The notes under the pieces were generated by a model, which worked only from the letters and a program-made list of their open reading frames with translations, did not search any database and had not been told where the DNA came from. Below, one piece after another: positions 6,009 through 13,474 of a stretch of 13,981 nucleotides of DNA; position 1 is the stretch's first letter, and each line of letters starts with the position of its first letter. Source of the DNA: Planctomycetia bacterium (GTDB lineage Bacteria > Planctomycetota > Planctomycetia > Pirellulales > UBA1268); the NCBI GenBank assembly GCA_009923125.1, contig RFUD01000017.1, positions 1-13,981 of the forward strand, given 5' to 3'. A program made the position numbers and the translations under genes.

Positions 6009-7601
6009 ATGTCGGTGGTTTCCGCCAACGTGTTTTCGAGCCCACCACGACGGGTCGTGCGTGTCATGTCGGCTGTATGCCGGGCCGCTGCGATCGCGAT
6101 CGCGCTGGCTGGACTGACCACTCAGGCCGCTGAATTTGGGGAACTGCTCGAGGAAGCGGCCGGCCGAAAGGCGTCCGCACCGCCCCCGGTGGACTTCGAT
6201 CCGGACACGATGCTGGCGCAGATCGCCGATCCGGCCATCGAGACGGTCGATGAGATGACCGTGGGAGCCGCCCCGGGAAGCGGCCGCACCGTGAGCCCCG
6301 ACGACAACTCGTTCGCCCGCCAACTGGGGCAGCGATTCGCCAACATCCAGGACCCCGCCATCGAGACGGTGGATGAGCAGACCGTCGGCGGCAACGACCA
6401 CTCGGGTGAGAAGGAGTGGTACGAGAAGATCAACATCCGCGGGTACACGCAGTTTCGCATCAACAGCACGCTGTGGTACGACCCCGACGGGGCCGGGCCG
6501 TACCATCCCAACGACAAGTCGGTCGGCCCGAACAACAACTTCTACATCCGCCGCTGCCGGCTGATCTTCTCCGGCGACATCAGCGACCGCCTCTACATCT
6601 ACATCCAGCCCGATTTCGCCTCGGGCCTCAACGGCGTGTCCGATCCCGGTGCCATCAACTACGCCCAGCTCCGCGACTGCTACGGCGACTGCTACATCAC
6701 CACCGACAAGGTGCACCGCGTGCGTGTCGGCCAGTCGAAGGTGCCGTACGGCTGGGACAACATGCAGTCGAGCTCGAATCGTCTGCCGATGGATCGGGCC
6801 GACTTCATCAACGCCACCAAGAGCGAGCGCGGGCTCGGCGTGTTTTACTACTGGACGCCGATCTACGCCCAGGAGCTCTACAAGTACGTCCTCGACGAGG
6901 GGCTGAAGGGATCCGGCAACTACGGCGTGTTCGGCATCGGCTGCTACAACGGCCAGGGGAACTCGACGCTCGATCAGAACGACAACATGCACTTCGTGAT
7001 GCGGCTCAACTCGCCCTACCAGTTCGACAACGAACAGGTGGTGGAGGCCGGGGTGCAGGCCTACGTCGGCAACTACGTGCCGACGCTGGCGGACATCAAG
7101 ATCGGGAGCAACACCTACAAGCCCGTGGTGGTCTCCGATTCCAACGGCGTCCTCGACCAGCGGATCTGCGCCACCTTCGTCTACTACCCACAGCGACTGG
7201 GGGTGACCGCGGAGTGGAACGTCGGCCTCGGGCCCCGGCTCTCGAGCCTCGACAACGTGTCGAAGGCGAATCCGCCGACCATCTCCAGCCAGCCCGTGTC
7301 CGGCGGCTACGTGCTGGTCAACTACAAGGCCGACACGGAACGCTTCGGCCGACTGTTCCCGTACTTCCGCTGGCAGACCGGACGGGGCGGCTATATCTGG
7401 GAGAGGAACAGCCCCAACACCTATCTGGGCGAGTTCGATCTCGGCCTCGAGTGGCAGATCACGCCCCAGATGGAACTCACCTGCGAATACGACTGGGTGA
7501 ATCGCACGAACACGTCGGGCAAGGCTCCGATCCTGTTCAACGGTCAGTACGCCCAGTTCCAGGGCGACCTGCTGCGGTTCCAGTTTCAGGTCAACTACTG
7601 A
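6009..7601 (+). CDS. Outer-membrane porin, OprP/OprO (phosphate-selective porin) family
   Basis: 530-residue predicted beta-barrel. A long signal region (basic 14-25, hydrophobic AAAIAIALAGLTTQA to about 40) is followed by a low-homology linker (about 42-136) and then a barrel from INIRGYTQFRIN (141-152), with FYIRRCRLIFSGDIS typical of the O/P porin family. Alternating aromatic strands run to the C-terminus FQFQVNY, whose final aromatic fits insertion by the BAM machinery. The linker holds two near-identical 13-residue motifs, DPAIETVDE(M/Q)TVG, at 74-86 and 115-127. The mature part has six cysteines, including a DCYGDC pair, which is unusual for an outer-membrane barrel. Substrate cannot be read from sequence. 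The 283 bases upstream (5726-6008) show a CTCCGAT direct repeat (5833-5839, 5842-5848) but no convincing promoter. A start at 6066 would also leave a functional signal peptide. Confidence 0.85.
   Translation: MSVVSANVFSSPPRRVVRVMSAVCRAAAIAIALAGLTTQAAEFGELLEEAAGRKASAPPPVDFDPDTMLAQIADPAIETVDEMTVGAAPGSGRTVSPDDNSFARQLGQRFANIQDPAIETVDEQTVGGNDHSGEKEWYEKINIRGYTQFRINSTLWYDPDGAGPYHPNDKSVGPNNNFYIRRCRLIFSGDISDRLYIYIQPDFASGLNGVSDPGAINYAQLRDCYGDCYITTDKVHRVRVGQSKVPYGWDNMQSSSNRLPMDRADFINATKSERGLGVFYYWTPIYAQELYKYVLDEGLKGSGNYGVFGIGCYNGQGNSTLDQNDNMHFVMRLNSPYQFDNEQVVEAGVQAYVGNYVPTLADIKIGSNTYKPVVVSDSNGVLDQRICATFVYYPQRLGVTAEWNVGLGPRLSSLDNVSKANPPTISSQPVSGGYVLVNYKADTERFGRLFPYFRWQTGRGGYIWERNSPNTYLGEFDLGLEWQITPQMELTCEYDWVNRTNTSGKAPILFNGQYAQFQGDLLRFQFQVNY
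6228..6389 (+). repeat. Duplicated 13-codon motif inside the porin linker
   Basis: Codons for DPAIETVDEMTVG (6228-6266) and DPAIETVDEQTVG (6351-6389) start 123 bases, 41 codons, apart. Similarity extends weakly upstream (LAQIA versus FANIQ). The two DNA copies differ mainly at third codon positions, so the protein motif appears to be maintained by selection. Confidence 0.75.
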
Positions 7602-7782
7602 ACGGGCGATCGATCACCACCGTGGCTCGGTCCGAGGCCTGCCGGTCGGCCCAGTTTTGCCACTCCACCGCGTCCACTCCCGGATCGCACGGGTGCAAAC
7701 CCCGTCGTCTACCTTGCATCGCGGACACGTCCTCCGTAGCGTCCGCCGACGCCGTCCCCGGCCAGCCGCGTCCATCCGTGGA

Positions 7783-7787
7783 GAGGG
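7783..7787 (+). promoter_or_regulatory. Shine-Dalgarno deciding the LEPR-XLL protein start
   Basis: GAGGG lies seven bases before the ATG at 7795, within a wider GGAGAGGG tract. This supports 7795 over the earlier in-frame ATG at 7657 and over the internal ATGs at 7813 and 7831. Confidence 0.6.
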
Positions 7788-7794
7788 TCGTCCC

Positions 7795-10284
7795 ATGCAT
7801 TCCATCCATCCCATGAATCGAGTCCATCCCATGAAACAGTGCCGTTCACGTTCACGCGTTGCCCAAGCCCCGACGGCCGTGGTGGGCCTGGAACCGCTCG
7901 AAACCCGGCGGCTCCTGGCCGTGAACGTGGTGCGTGGCATCCTCAGCGTGCGCGGCACCCCCGCCGACGACGTGATCGAGGTGCGCCGGGCGGCCGACGA
8001 CGCGACCCGGATCGAGGTGGTCGAAAACGGCGCCGTGACCCTGTCGCGGCCGCTGGCCGGCCTGCGGCAGATTCGCATCGACACCGGTGCGGGCGACGAT
8101 CAGGCCATCGTCAGCCCGGCACGGGGGGGCATCTCGCTGGCCACGGTGATCAACGGCGGCCGGGGCCAGGATCTGCTGCGCGGCGGCGTCGGCACCAACC
8201 AGATCCACGGCGGCCCGGGCCGCGATGCCTTCGAGGAGAGCGGCGGCCGCGACCGGGTCACCGATGCGACGCGGACCGACCGGATCGTGCGGGCGGGCTC
8301 CCCGGCCGCGTTTCGCGAATACCTCGCCACGGCGGCCCGGAGCCGTGGCCGGTTCGGCACCATGCTCGCCGCCACCGGCGGCGACGTGCAGGCCGTGTCC
8401 CTGCCGACGGCCGGCGCGGACATCAAAGCGACCGCGACGGGAACCGCTGCGCCCGACGGCACCGCGGGCTACTCGGAGACCACGACGCAGGTCGCGGGTG
8501 TGGACGAGGGCGATATCATCGAAAACGACGGGAAACACCTGTACGTCCTGTCGCGGGGCGAACTCCTGATCATCGACGCCCGCGACGCCGCCGCGCCGTC
8601 GGTCGTGTCGCGCACTCCGCTCGAAGGCTGGCCGATCGCCGAATATCTCCACGACGGCCGGCTGACCGTCGTGTCGAGCGTGTGGGACGCGGCCGCTCCG
8701 GCCGATGACGGCTTCATGCCGCTGCTCTGCGCCCGGCAGGCGGGCCAGGCGCAGGTCACGGTGTTCGACGTCGCCGATCCGGCGGCCCCGGAACCCGTGT
8801 CGAGCACCCGGATCGACGGCACGGTCTGCGAATCACGCATGATCGACGGGCGGCTCGTGCTCGTCGTGCGCAACGACCTGCTCGGAGGCTACTGGGGCGG
8901 TGGGCCGATGCTCCGCCAGGGTGCACTGATGATCGGCGGGGCGGCCGAACCGCTTTCGTCCATGCCGGCCATGCTGTCCGAGCCCGCGACCGACGCCTCC
9001 CTGGCGCGGATGGTGCATCGCAGCCCGGTGAACCGCATGCTGCCCACCTGGACCACCACGTCCCATCGGATCGGCGGGAAGACGACGTCGGGGCTCGTCT
9101 CGCGCCCGCAGGACATCCTGTTTCCCGCCACGGGCAACGAGGCCAACCTGACGTCGATCGTGACCCTCGACACCACCGCGGACGTGCCGCGGATCGGCGG
9201 GGCGACCTCGGTGATCGGCGGCTACACGTCGCTCATCCATCTCGATGCGGGTGATCTCTACCTGTTCAGCCCGCGCTGGAACGCCGTCGCGGGTGATCAG
9301 ACCGATGTGCAGCGGTTCGCGATCGACGGCGGCAGCCCGCGGCTCGTCTCGACCGGCACGTTCACGGGCTCGCTGCTCGACCAATTCTCGGCCGACGCCG
9401 AAGACGGCCTCCTGCGAGTGGCGGTCACGCAGACGACGTTTTCGACGACCGTCACGAGCGGTGGCGTCGGCGGCTCGGGCGACGGGGGCCAGCCGGTCCC
9501 GTGGTTCGAGTCGTGGACCGTTGACCGCCGCAACGCCGTGCGCATCCTCGCCACGCAGGGCGACACGCTGCGGGTGGTGGGGTCGGTGGACGACATCGCG
9601 CCGGGCGAATCGATCCAGTCCGCCCGGTTCATCGGCGACCGCGCCTACCTGTGCACGTTTCTCCAAGTCGACCCGCTGTTCACGATCGACCTGTCCACGC
9701 CTTCCGCCCCGCGGGTCGTCGGCGAGTTGAAGGTGCCCGGATACTCACGGTTCCTGCTGCCGTACGGCGACGGCCACCTGCTCGGTGTCGGCCGCGATGC
9801 CGACCCGGCGACCGGACGGACGACCGGCCTCAAGGTCTCGCTCTTCGACGTGCGCGACGACGACGCGCCCCGCGAGGTGTCATCGTTCGTCATCGCTCAG
9901 CCCGACACCGGCTGGTCGTGGTCCGACGCCGAATGGGACGTGCGGGCGCTGGGGCTGTTCACCGATCTCGGGGTCGTCGCCCTCCCCGTGGAAGGACTGC
10001 GGCCGGGTCCCGCCGACCCCGCGGATCCCGACGCATTCGTGCCGTGGACGGCCGAATACGGGGTCGTGGTCCTGCGGGTCGACGCCGCGCTGGGGATCAC
10101 CGAGCTGGGCACGGTGTCCCACGACTCGCGGCTGCTGCGAACCGCCCGGATCGGTGACGTGATCTACTCGGTCGCCGATCGGGATCTGCGCACCGTGCTG
10201 GTCGGTGCCGACGACCTCACGCCACGCGGCGCGGTGGAACTCCAACCCGCCGACCCGGGCACGACCGGCATCGTGGTCGTCTGA
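7795..10284 (+). CDS. Exported LEPR-XLL protein with RTX-like repeats and C-terminal-type beta-propeller domain
   Basis: 829 residues. Three parts are visible. Residues 1-42: a His/Met-rich start, basic region and LEPLETRRLLA (32-42), the motif found near the N-terminus of many large exported planctomycete proteins. Residues about 45-165: short beta repeats that pass into RTX-like glycine/aspartate turns, INGGRGQDLLRGG (119-131) and IHGGPGRDAF (137-146), which may bind calcium. Residues about 226-829: the secreted beta-propeller family (PF09826/COG4880), opening with TTQVAGVDEGDIIENDGKHL, its hallmark, and continuing with blades such as YVLSRGELLIIDARD. Function of this family is not known; an extracellular or envelope location is inferred from the N-terminal motif. 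The RTX part is short and no type I secretion genes are nearby. It lies downstream of the porin after 193 non-coding bases that show only a weak hairpin (CCGA/TCGG) with TTTT following. Confidence 0.85.
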   Translation: MHSIHPMNRVHPMKQCRSRSRVAQAPTAVVGLEPLETRRLLAVNVVRGILSVRGTPADDVIEVRRAADDATRIEVVENGAVTLSRPLAGLRQIRIDTGAGDDQAIVSPARGGISLATVINGGRGQDLLRGGVGTNQIHGGPGRDAFEESGGRDRVTDATRTDRIVRAGSPAAFREYLATAARSRGRFGTMLAATGGDVQAVSLPTAGADIKATATGTAAPDGTAGYSETTTQVAGVDEGDIIENDGKHLYVLSRGELLIIDARDAAAPSVVSRTPLEGWPIAEYLHDGRLTVVSSVWDAAAPADDGFMPLLCARQAGQAQVTVFDVADPAAPEPVSSTRIDGTVCESRMIDGRLVLVVRNDLLGGYWGGGPMLRQGALMIGGAAEPLSSMPAMLSEPATDASLARMVHRSPVNRMLPTWTTTSHRIGGKTTSGLVSRPQDILFPATGNEANLTSIVTLDTTADVPRIGGATSVIGGYTSLIHLDAGDLYLFSPRWNAVAGDQTDVQRFAIDGGSPRLVSTGTFTGSLLDQFSADAEDGLLRVAVTQTTFSTTVTSGGVGGSGDGGQPVPWFESWTVDRRNAVRILATQGDTLRVVGSVDDIAPGESIQSARFIGDRAYLCTFLQVDPLFTIDLSTPSAPRVVGELKVPGYSRFLLPYGDGHLLGVGRDADPATGRTTGLKVSLFDVRDDDAPREVSSFVIAQPDTGWSWSDAEWDVRALGLFTDLGVVALPVEGLRPGPADPADPDAFVPWTAEYGVVVLRVDAALGITELGTVSHDSRLLRTARIGDVIYSVADRDLRTVLVGADDLTPRGAVELQPADPGTTGIVVV
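7805..7835 (+). repeat. Direct repeat at the start of the LEPR-XLL gene
   Basis: TCCATCCCATGAA occurs at 7805-7817 and again at 7823-7835, 18 bases apart, in frame. It encodes the HPM(N/K) units of MHSIHPMNRVHPMKQ and supplies two of three in-frame ATG codons (7795, 7813, 7831). A related TCCATCC occurs at 7771-7777. Confidence 0.7.
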
Positions 10285-10301
10285 CGGGACGCGGTCCCCG
10301 T
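10284..10301 (+). terminator. Hairpin at the end of the LEPR-XLL propeller gene
   Basis: GGGAC (10286-10290) pairs with GTCCC (10294-10298) around GCG, and AC/GT can extend it past a bulged C. It begins at the stop codon. No T-run follows (TAATCCTGTT), so termination is only suggested. Confidence 0.3.
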
Positions 10302-10600
10302 AATCCTGTTCGGCACAGCCCATGCGGGACAGATGAATCGGCGTCGTGCGTGGCTCGGGGCCGCGAATGCCCCATCGCCGGACGTTCGCGGTGGCGTACG
10401 AGCCGCGCTCAATCAAGAGCGGGAGGCTCGGGGTCACCCCTGCCGTTGAGCCGGCGTACGCAGACAAGCGGAGCCAGGATGGCGAAGCGCAGTCGGAGTC
10501 GAGTGAGCGGAGGGCTGGAGGCCCGCAGCGAACGTCCGGCGGGATTGCCGTCCCGGTCTCCGCACGCGGCGGCGATCACCACGACCGTGGGGCGGGCCGG
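10285..10600. other. Non-coding stretch between convergent genes with clustered hairpins
   Basis: Frames crossing these 316 bases show no recognisable protein. The part from about 10400 to 10555 differs from its surroundings: purine-rich on the + strand and holding several small inverted repeats. These are CGCTC/GAGCG (10406-10410, 10417-10421), GGCTC/GAGCC (10425-10429, 10448-10452) enclosing GGGG-TCA-CCCC (10430-10440), GGGC/GCCC (10512-10515, 10521-10524) and GGGA/TCCC (10541-10544, 10551-10554). It may be a shared terminator region, a structured RNA or a copy of a dispersed genomic repeat. No second copy exists in the window, so the repeat idea is inference. Confidence 0.4.
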
Positions 10601-11380
10601 CTACGGGCGGCCCTCCAGAAATCGCTCCACGAGGCGGACGAATTCCCGGGGAGCCTCGGCATGCACCCAGTGTCCCGCCTCGGGAATGATCGTGATGTCG
10701 GCCGCCGGAAACAGCCGCCGGATCGCGGCGTGGTGCTGCGGCCCGACGTAGTCCGACCTTCCCCCGGCGACGAACAGCGTCGGCTTCCCGAAGGCCTGCC
10801 CGGCCGGGATGTCGGGGAATCCGAGGATGTCGCCGTAATGACGTTCGAGCGCGTCGAGATTCACCTTCCACGCCAGGCCATCCGGGCCGCTCGCCAGGTT
10901 CTTGGCGAGGAACGACCGCACCGCGAGCGACGGGATCCGGCCGGCAAGCGCCGCCTCGACGTCCGCCCGTCGCGGACACGCCTCCAGCGGCACGGCCCGC
11001 AGCACGCGAGGATCGATCGCGGCGGTGCCGGGAGAGGGCGCCGGTGCGATATCCACGACCACCAGCCGCTCCACGAGCGCGGGCTCGGTGAGGGCGAGCA
11101 GCATCGCCGCCTTGCCGCCCATGCTGTGGCCGAGCACCGCCGCCGGCCCGCCGATGGTCGAGCGAATCAACGCGGCGACGTCGGCGGCCAACGCCGCATA
11201 GTCGTGGCGTCGGTCCCACGGGCTCTCGCCGTGGTTCCGCAGATCGACACACAGCACGCGACGGCTGCGGCCCAGTTCCGTCGCGATCGAGGCCCAGTTT
11301 CGCTTGGAGCCGTACAGCCCGTGGAGGACGACGAGCGGCTCGCCCGCCCCATGCTCGTCGTGGGCGAGGGCGACCGTCAT
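10601..11380 (-). CDS. Alpha/beta hydrolase, YbfF/ABHD11-like esterase
   Basis: 259-residue soluble serine hydrolase. The oxyanion region VVLHGLYGSKRNW (17-29) is followed by VDLRNHGESP (45-54), nucleophile elbow GHSMGGKAAM (84-93; Ser86), VVDIAPAP (108-115), a cap region, a probable acid in GGRSDY (Asp210) and the catalytic His in AGHWVHAEAP (His237). The combination RNHGxSP, HSMGGK and DIAP is close to E. coli YbfF and mitochondrial ABHD11, which hydrolyse ester or acyl-CoA substrates; the substrate here is unknown. The triad is complete and the length normal. The ATG at 11380 overlaps the stop of the halogenase-like gene (ATGA), so the two are probably translated together, and the hydrolase may act on the same or a related compound. 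A longer frame upstream has no homology. Confidence 0.9.
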   Translation of the reverse strand: MTVALAHDEHGAGEPLVVLHGLYGSKRNWASIATELGRSRRVLCVDLRNHGESPWDRRHDYAALAADVAALIRSTIGGPAAVLGHSMGGKAAMLLALTEPALVERLVVVDIAPAPSPGTAAIDPRVLRAVPLEACPRRADVEAALAGRIPSLAVRSFLAKNLASGPDGLAWKVNLDALERHYGDILGFPDIPAGQAFGKPTLFVAGGRSDYVGPQHHAAIRRLFPAADITIIPEAGHWVHAEAPREFVRLVERFLEGRP

Positions 11381-12624
11381 GCCCGGGCGCGGTCCTCGGC
11401 CCGCAGGGCCTCGAGCGGGGCGACGATCTCGTCCACGCGATCGTTGAACAGGTCGCCGATCAACAGGTCGGTGACGTGCCCCCTGAGGTGCGGATGACGC
11501 TTCACGAACCGGCCAAAGTTGAAGCCCTCGTAAAACTCGCACACGAGCCGGCGCATGCGTTCCATGCCGCGGACGTACTCCGGCCCCCACGAGCCGAGCC
11601 GCGGCCCGGACGTGTCGCCCGCGTCGAGCGCGGCCACGATGGCGTCGGCCGCGAGTTCGCCGCTTTTCAGCGCGAGCAAAATCCCAGAGGAATAGAGCGG
11701 GTCGAGAAAGCCGAATGCGTCGCCGACGAGCACCCAGCCGTCACCGGCGACGTCGCGGGAGCGGTAGGAATACTCCTTCGCCACCCGGACCGGCGCCACC
11801 CGCTCGGCCGCCGCGATCCGCGGGCCGAGCCCGGGGCATCGCGCCACCTCCTCGAAGTACACCGCCTCGGGATCCTTCGTCTCCCGGTGCTTGAACAGGT
11901 AGTCGTAACCCGCCACCACACCCACGCTCACCGTGCCGTCGTGGAGCGGGATGTACCAGAACCATCCCTGCTTGTCGTCGAGCTGGAGGACGAGCGTCGC
12001 CCCCTCGTCGCGGCCGGTGCCACGCTCCGCGTTCTTCCAATAGGTCCAGATCGCCGCCTTCTTGAGCACCGGATCCCAGTCCCGCAGGCCGAGGCGGCTC
12101 ATGATCATCGCCCCCTGCCCGCTGGCATCGACGACCACGTCGGCGGCCACCGTCCGCACGGCACCCGCGGCATCCTCGACCCTGACCCCCGTCGCCCGCG
12201 ACCCTTCGAAGAGCACCTCGAGCACGCGGGTGCCTTCGTGCACGTCCACACCGTGGGCGGCGGCGTTCCGCAGCATCAGTTCGTCGAACTCGCTCCGCAC
12301 CACCTGCCAGGTCCGCGAACTCTCCTGCGGCTTGTGGTCGGCAAAGTAGAAGGGCTCGGACAGCACCCCCTTCTCGTTCACGAACTGGACCGAGTGCTTC
12401 TCGACGAACCGGCTCGACCGCATGACATCGAGCATGCCGAGCCGCTCGAGCACCCAGAACGTCTCCGGAATGAGCGACTCGCCGACGTGGAACCGGGGAA
12501 ACCGTTCCCGCTCGAAGAGCGTGACCCGCCGGCCCTTCTGGGCGACGAGCGTGGCGGCCGTGGCGCCGGCCGGACCACCGCCGATCACCACCACCTCCGC
12601 CGACTCCGGCACGACGCCGACCAT
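11377..12624 (-). CDS. FAD-dependent oxidoreductase resembling flavin-dependent halogenases
   Basis: 415 residues in the fold shared by flavin-dependent halogenases and geranylgeranyl-reductase-like enzymes. FAD is bound through VVVIGGGPAGATAAT (11-25) and GDAFGFLDP (301-309). Halogenase signatures are visible: FHVGESLIP (45-53), a lysine in RFVEKHSVQF (Lys76) at about the place of the catalytic lysine in known halogenases, WFWYIP (221-226, the WxWxIP motif) and FLDPLYSSG (306-314, an FxxPxxSxG pattern). It would need reduced FAD from a partner reductase, which is not in the window. The ATG at 12624 is preferred because GGAGGTG stands just before it; an in-frame ATG at 12669 would add 15 residues but has no Shine-Dalgarno. 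Upstream lies the rhomboid gene, and downstream the hydrolase, with four bases of overlap. Halogenation versus another flavin reaction cannot be decided from sequence alone. Confidence 0.85.
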   Translation of the reverse strand: MVGVVPESAEVVVIGGGPAGATAATLVAQKGRRVTLFERERFPRFHVGESLIPETFWVLERLGMLDVMRSSRFVEKHSVQFVNEKGVLSEPFYFADHKPQESSRTWQVVRSEFDELMLRNAAAHGVDVHEGTRVLEVLFEGSRATGVRVEDAAGAVRTVAADVVVDASGQGAMIMSRLGLRDWDPVLKKAAIWTYWKNAERGTGRDEGATLVLQLDDKQGWFWYIPLHDGTVSVGVVAGYDYLFKHRETKDPEAVYFEEVARCPGLGPRIAAAERVAPVRVAKEYSYRSRDVAGDGWVLVGDAFGFLDPLYSSGILLALKSGELAADAIVAALDAGDTSGPRLGSWGPEYVRGMERMRRLVCEFYEGFNFGRFVKRHPHLRGHVTDLLIGDLFNDRVDEIVAPLEALRAEDRARA

Positions 12625-12627
12625 GCG

Positions 12628-12634
12628 CACCTCC
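12628..12634 (-). promoter_or_regulatory. Shine-Dalgarno deciding the halogenase-like start
   Basis: On the minus strand GGAGGTG ends three bases before ATG 12624; the GGAGG core is five bases away. It is the strongest ribosome-binding site in the window and favours this start over the ATG at 12669. Confidence 0.6.
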
Positions 12635-12694
12635 AGGTCGAATTCCGCCCGATTCACCGCCTTATTCATAGCCGGACCGGCTGGCCGCGGCCAG

Positions 12695-13474
12695 TTACCC
12701 GATCCGGCGGCGGAGCACGACGAGGGGATCCGCCTCGTCCCGCACGGGGCCCATGCTCATCGGCTTGGCGAGGATCATTCCCGCCACGAAGCCGGCCACG
12801 TGCGCCGAGTAGGCCACGCCCCCGCCACCGCCGCTGGAATCGAAGACGCCGCTGATCACCTGGAACAGGAACCAGATCCCCACGGCCACATACCCCGGGA
12901 CGTCCACCATCATCCGCAGCAGGATGACGCTCACCCGCCGGTTCGGGTGCAAGACGAGGTAGGCCCCGAGGACACCGGAAATCGCCCCGGACGCGCCCAG
13001 GCACGGCGTGAGGGAGGCCTCACCCGAGGCATTCAACGCCACGAACGCCAGCGACGCCAGGACGCCCGTGGCCAGGTAGAACAGCAGGTATTTCACGTGG
13101 CCCATGTCGTCTTCGACGTTGTCGCCGAAGATCCACAGGAACCACATGTTGCCGGCCAGATGCATCAGGCTGCCGTGCATGAAAATGGCGGTCAGCAGCG
13201 TGAGCCAGACGGGAATCGGCGTCTTCCGCAGGCCCGGATCGGTGACCTGGATGTCGCCCTCGGGGGTGCGGATCGTCTTGGGGGCCGGCGCGGTCTCGAT
13301 GTCGCGGCCCGAGAGGATCTCGGCCGGCACCTGCACGTAGGCCATGGTGAAATCTTCATTGGCGCCCATGCCCTGCAACACGACGAACACGAACACGTTC
13401 GCCACGAGCAGGGCGATCGTGACGAACGGAAACAGCCTGCGGTCGGAGTTGTCGTCACCGACGGGAAAAACCAT
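12695..13474 (-). CDS. Rhomboid-family intramembrane serine protease
   Basis: 259-residue polytopic membrane protein that should cleave transmembrane substrates within the bilayer. An N-terminal hydrophobic segment (about 14-34) is followed by a loop with an insertion (about 38-88), then HGSLMHLAGNMWFLWIFGDNVED (100-122), with the conserved HxxxxHxxxN pattern (His100, His105, Asn109). The nucleophile lies in GASGAISG (160-167; Ser162) and the catalytic His in AYSAHVAGF (221-229; His225). Several further hydrophobic segments fit a six-helix core. A Ser/Gly-rich loop, SSGGGGG (213-219), precedes the last helix. The catalytic dyad is intact. A GGAGG lies eleven bases before the ATG, a little far. 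The stop is about 70 bases upstream of the oxidoreductase start, so the three minus-strand genes may form one operon. Confidence 0.93.
   Translation of the reverse strand: MVFPVGDDNSDRRLFPFVTIALLVANVFVFVVLQGMGANEDFTMAYVQVPAEILSGRDIETAPAPKTIRTPEGDIQVTDPGLRKTPIPVWLTLLTAIFMHGSLMHLAGNMWFLWIFGDNVEDDMGHVKYLLFYLATGVLASLAFVALNASGEASLTPCLGASGAISGVLGAYLVLHPNRRVSVILLRMMVDVPGYVAVGIWFLFQVISGVFDSSGGGGGVAYSAHVAGFVAGMILAKPMSMGPVRDEADPLVVLRRRIG

Noticed and set aside
5726..6992. Minus-strand frames running upstream of the CPXCG gene and antisense to the porin
   Set aside because: No family features outside the 72-residue Cys-rich protein.
6416..7816. 466-codon frame inside the porin gene
   Set aside because: Arg/Gln/Pro-rich shadow frame; the porin frame has barrel motifs and a terminal aromatic residue.
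8152..8240. RTX toxin or type I secreted toxin
   Set aside because: Only about three glycine/aspartate turns are present, the C-terminal part is a propeller domain, and there are no secretion or activation genes nearby.
10346..10751. Plus-strand frames starting in the non-coding stretch, one with a Ser/Arg-rich start (MAKRSRSR)
   Set aside because: The frames run on antisense into the hydrolase gene and encode only biased Arg/Ser-rich sequence; a non-coding repeat or RNA explains the stretch better.
11476..12855. 459-codon plus-strand frame antisense to the halogenase-like gene
   Set aside because: His/Arg/Pro-rich with no domain; the minus-strand gene has complete FAD motifs.
10601..13474. 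Biosynthetic gene cluster around the halogenase-like gene
   Set aside because: No synthase, carrier protein, transporter or flavin reductase in the window; the neighbours are a rhomboid protease and one hydrolase.
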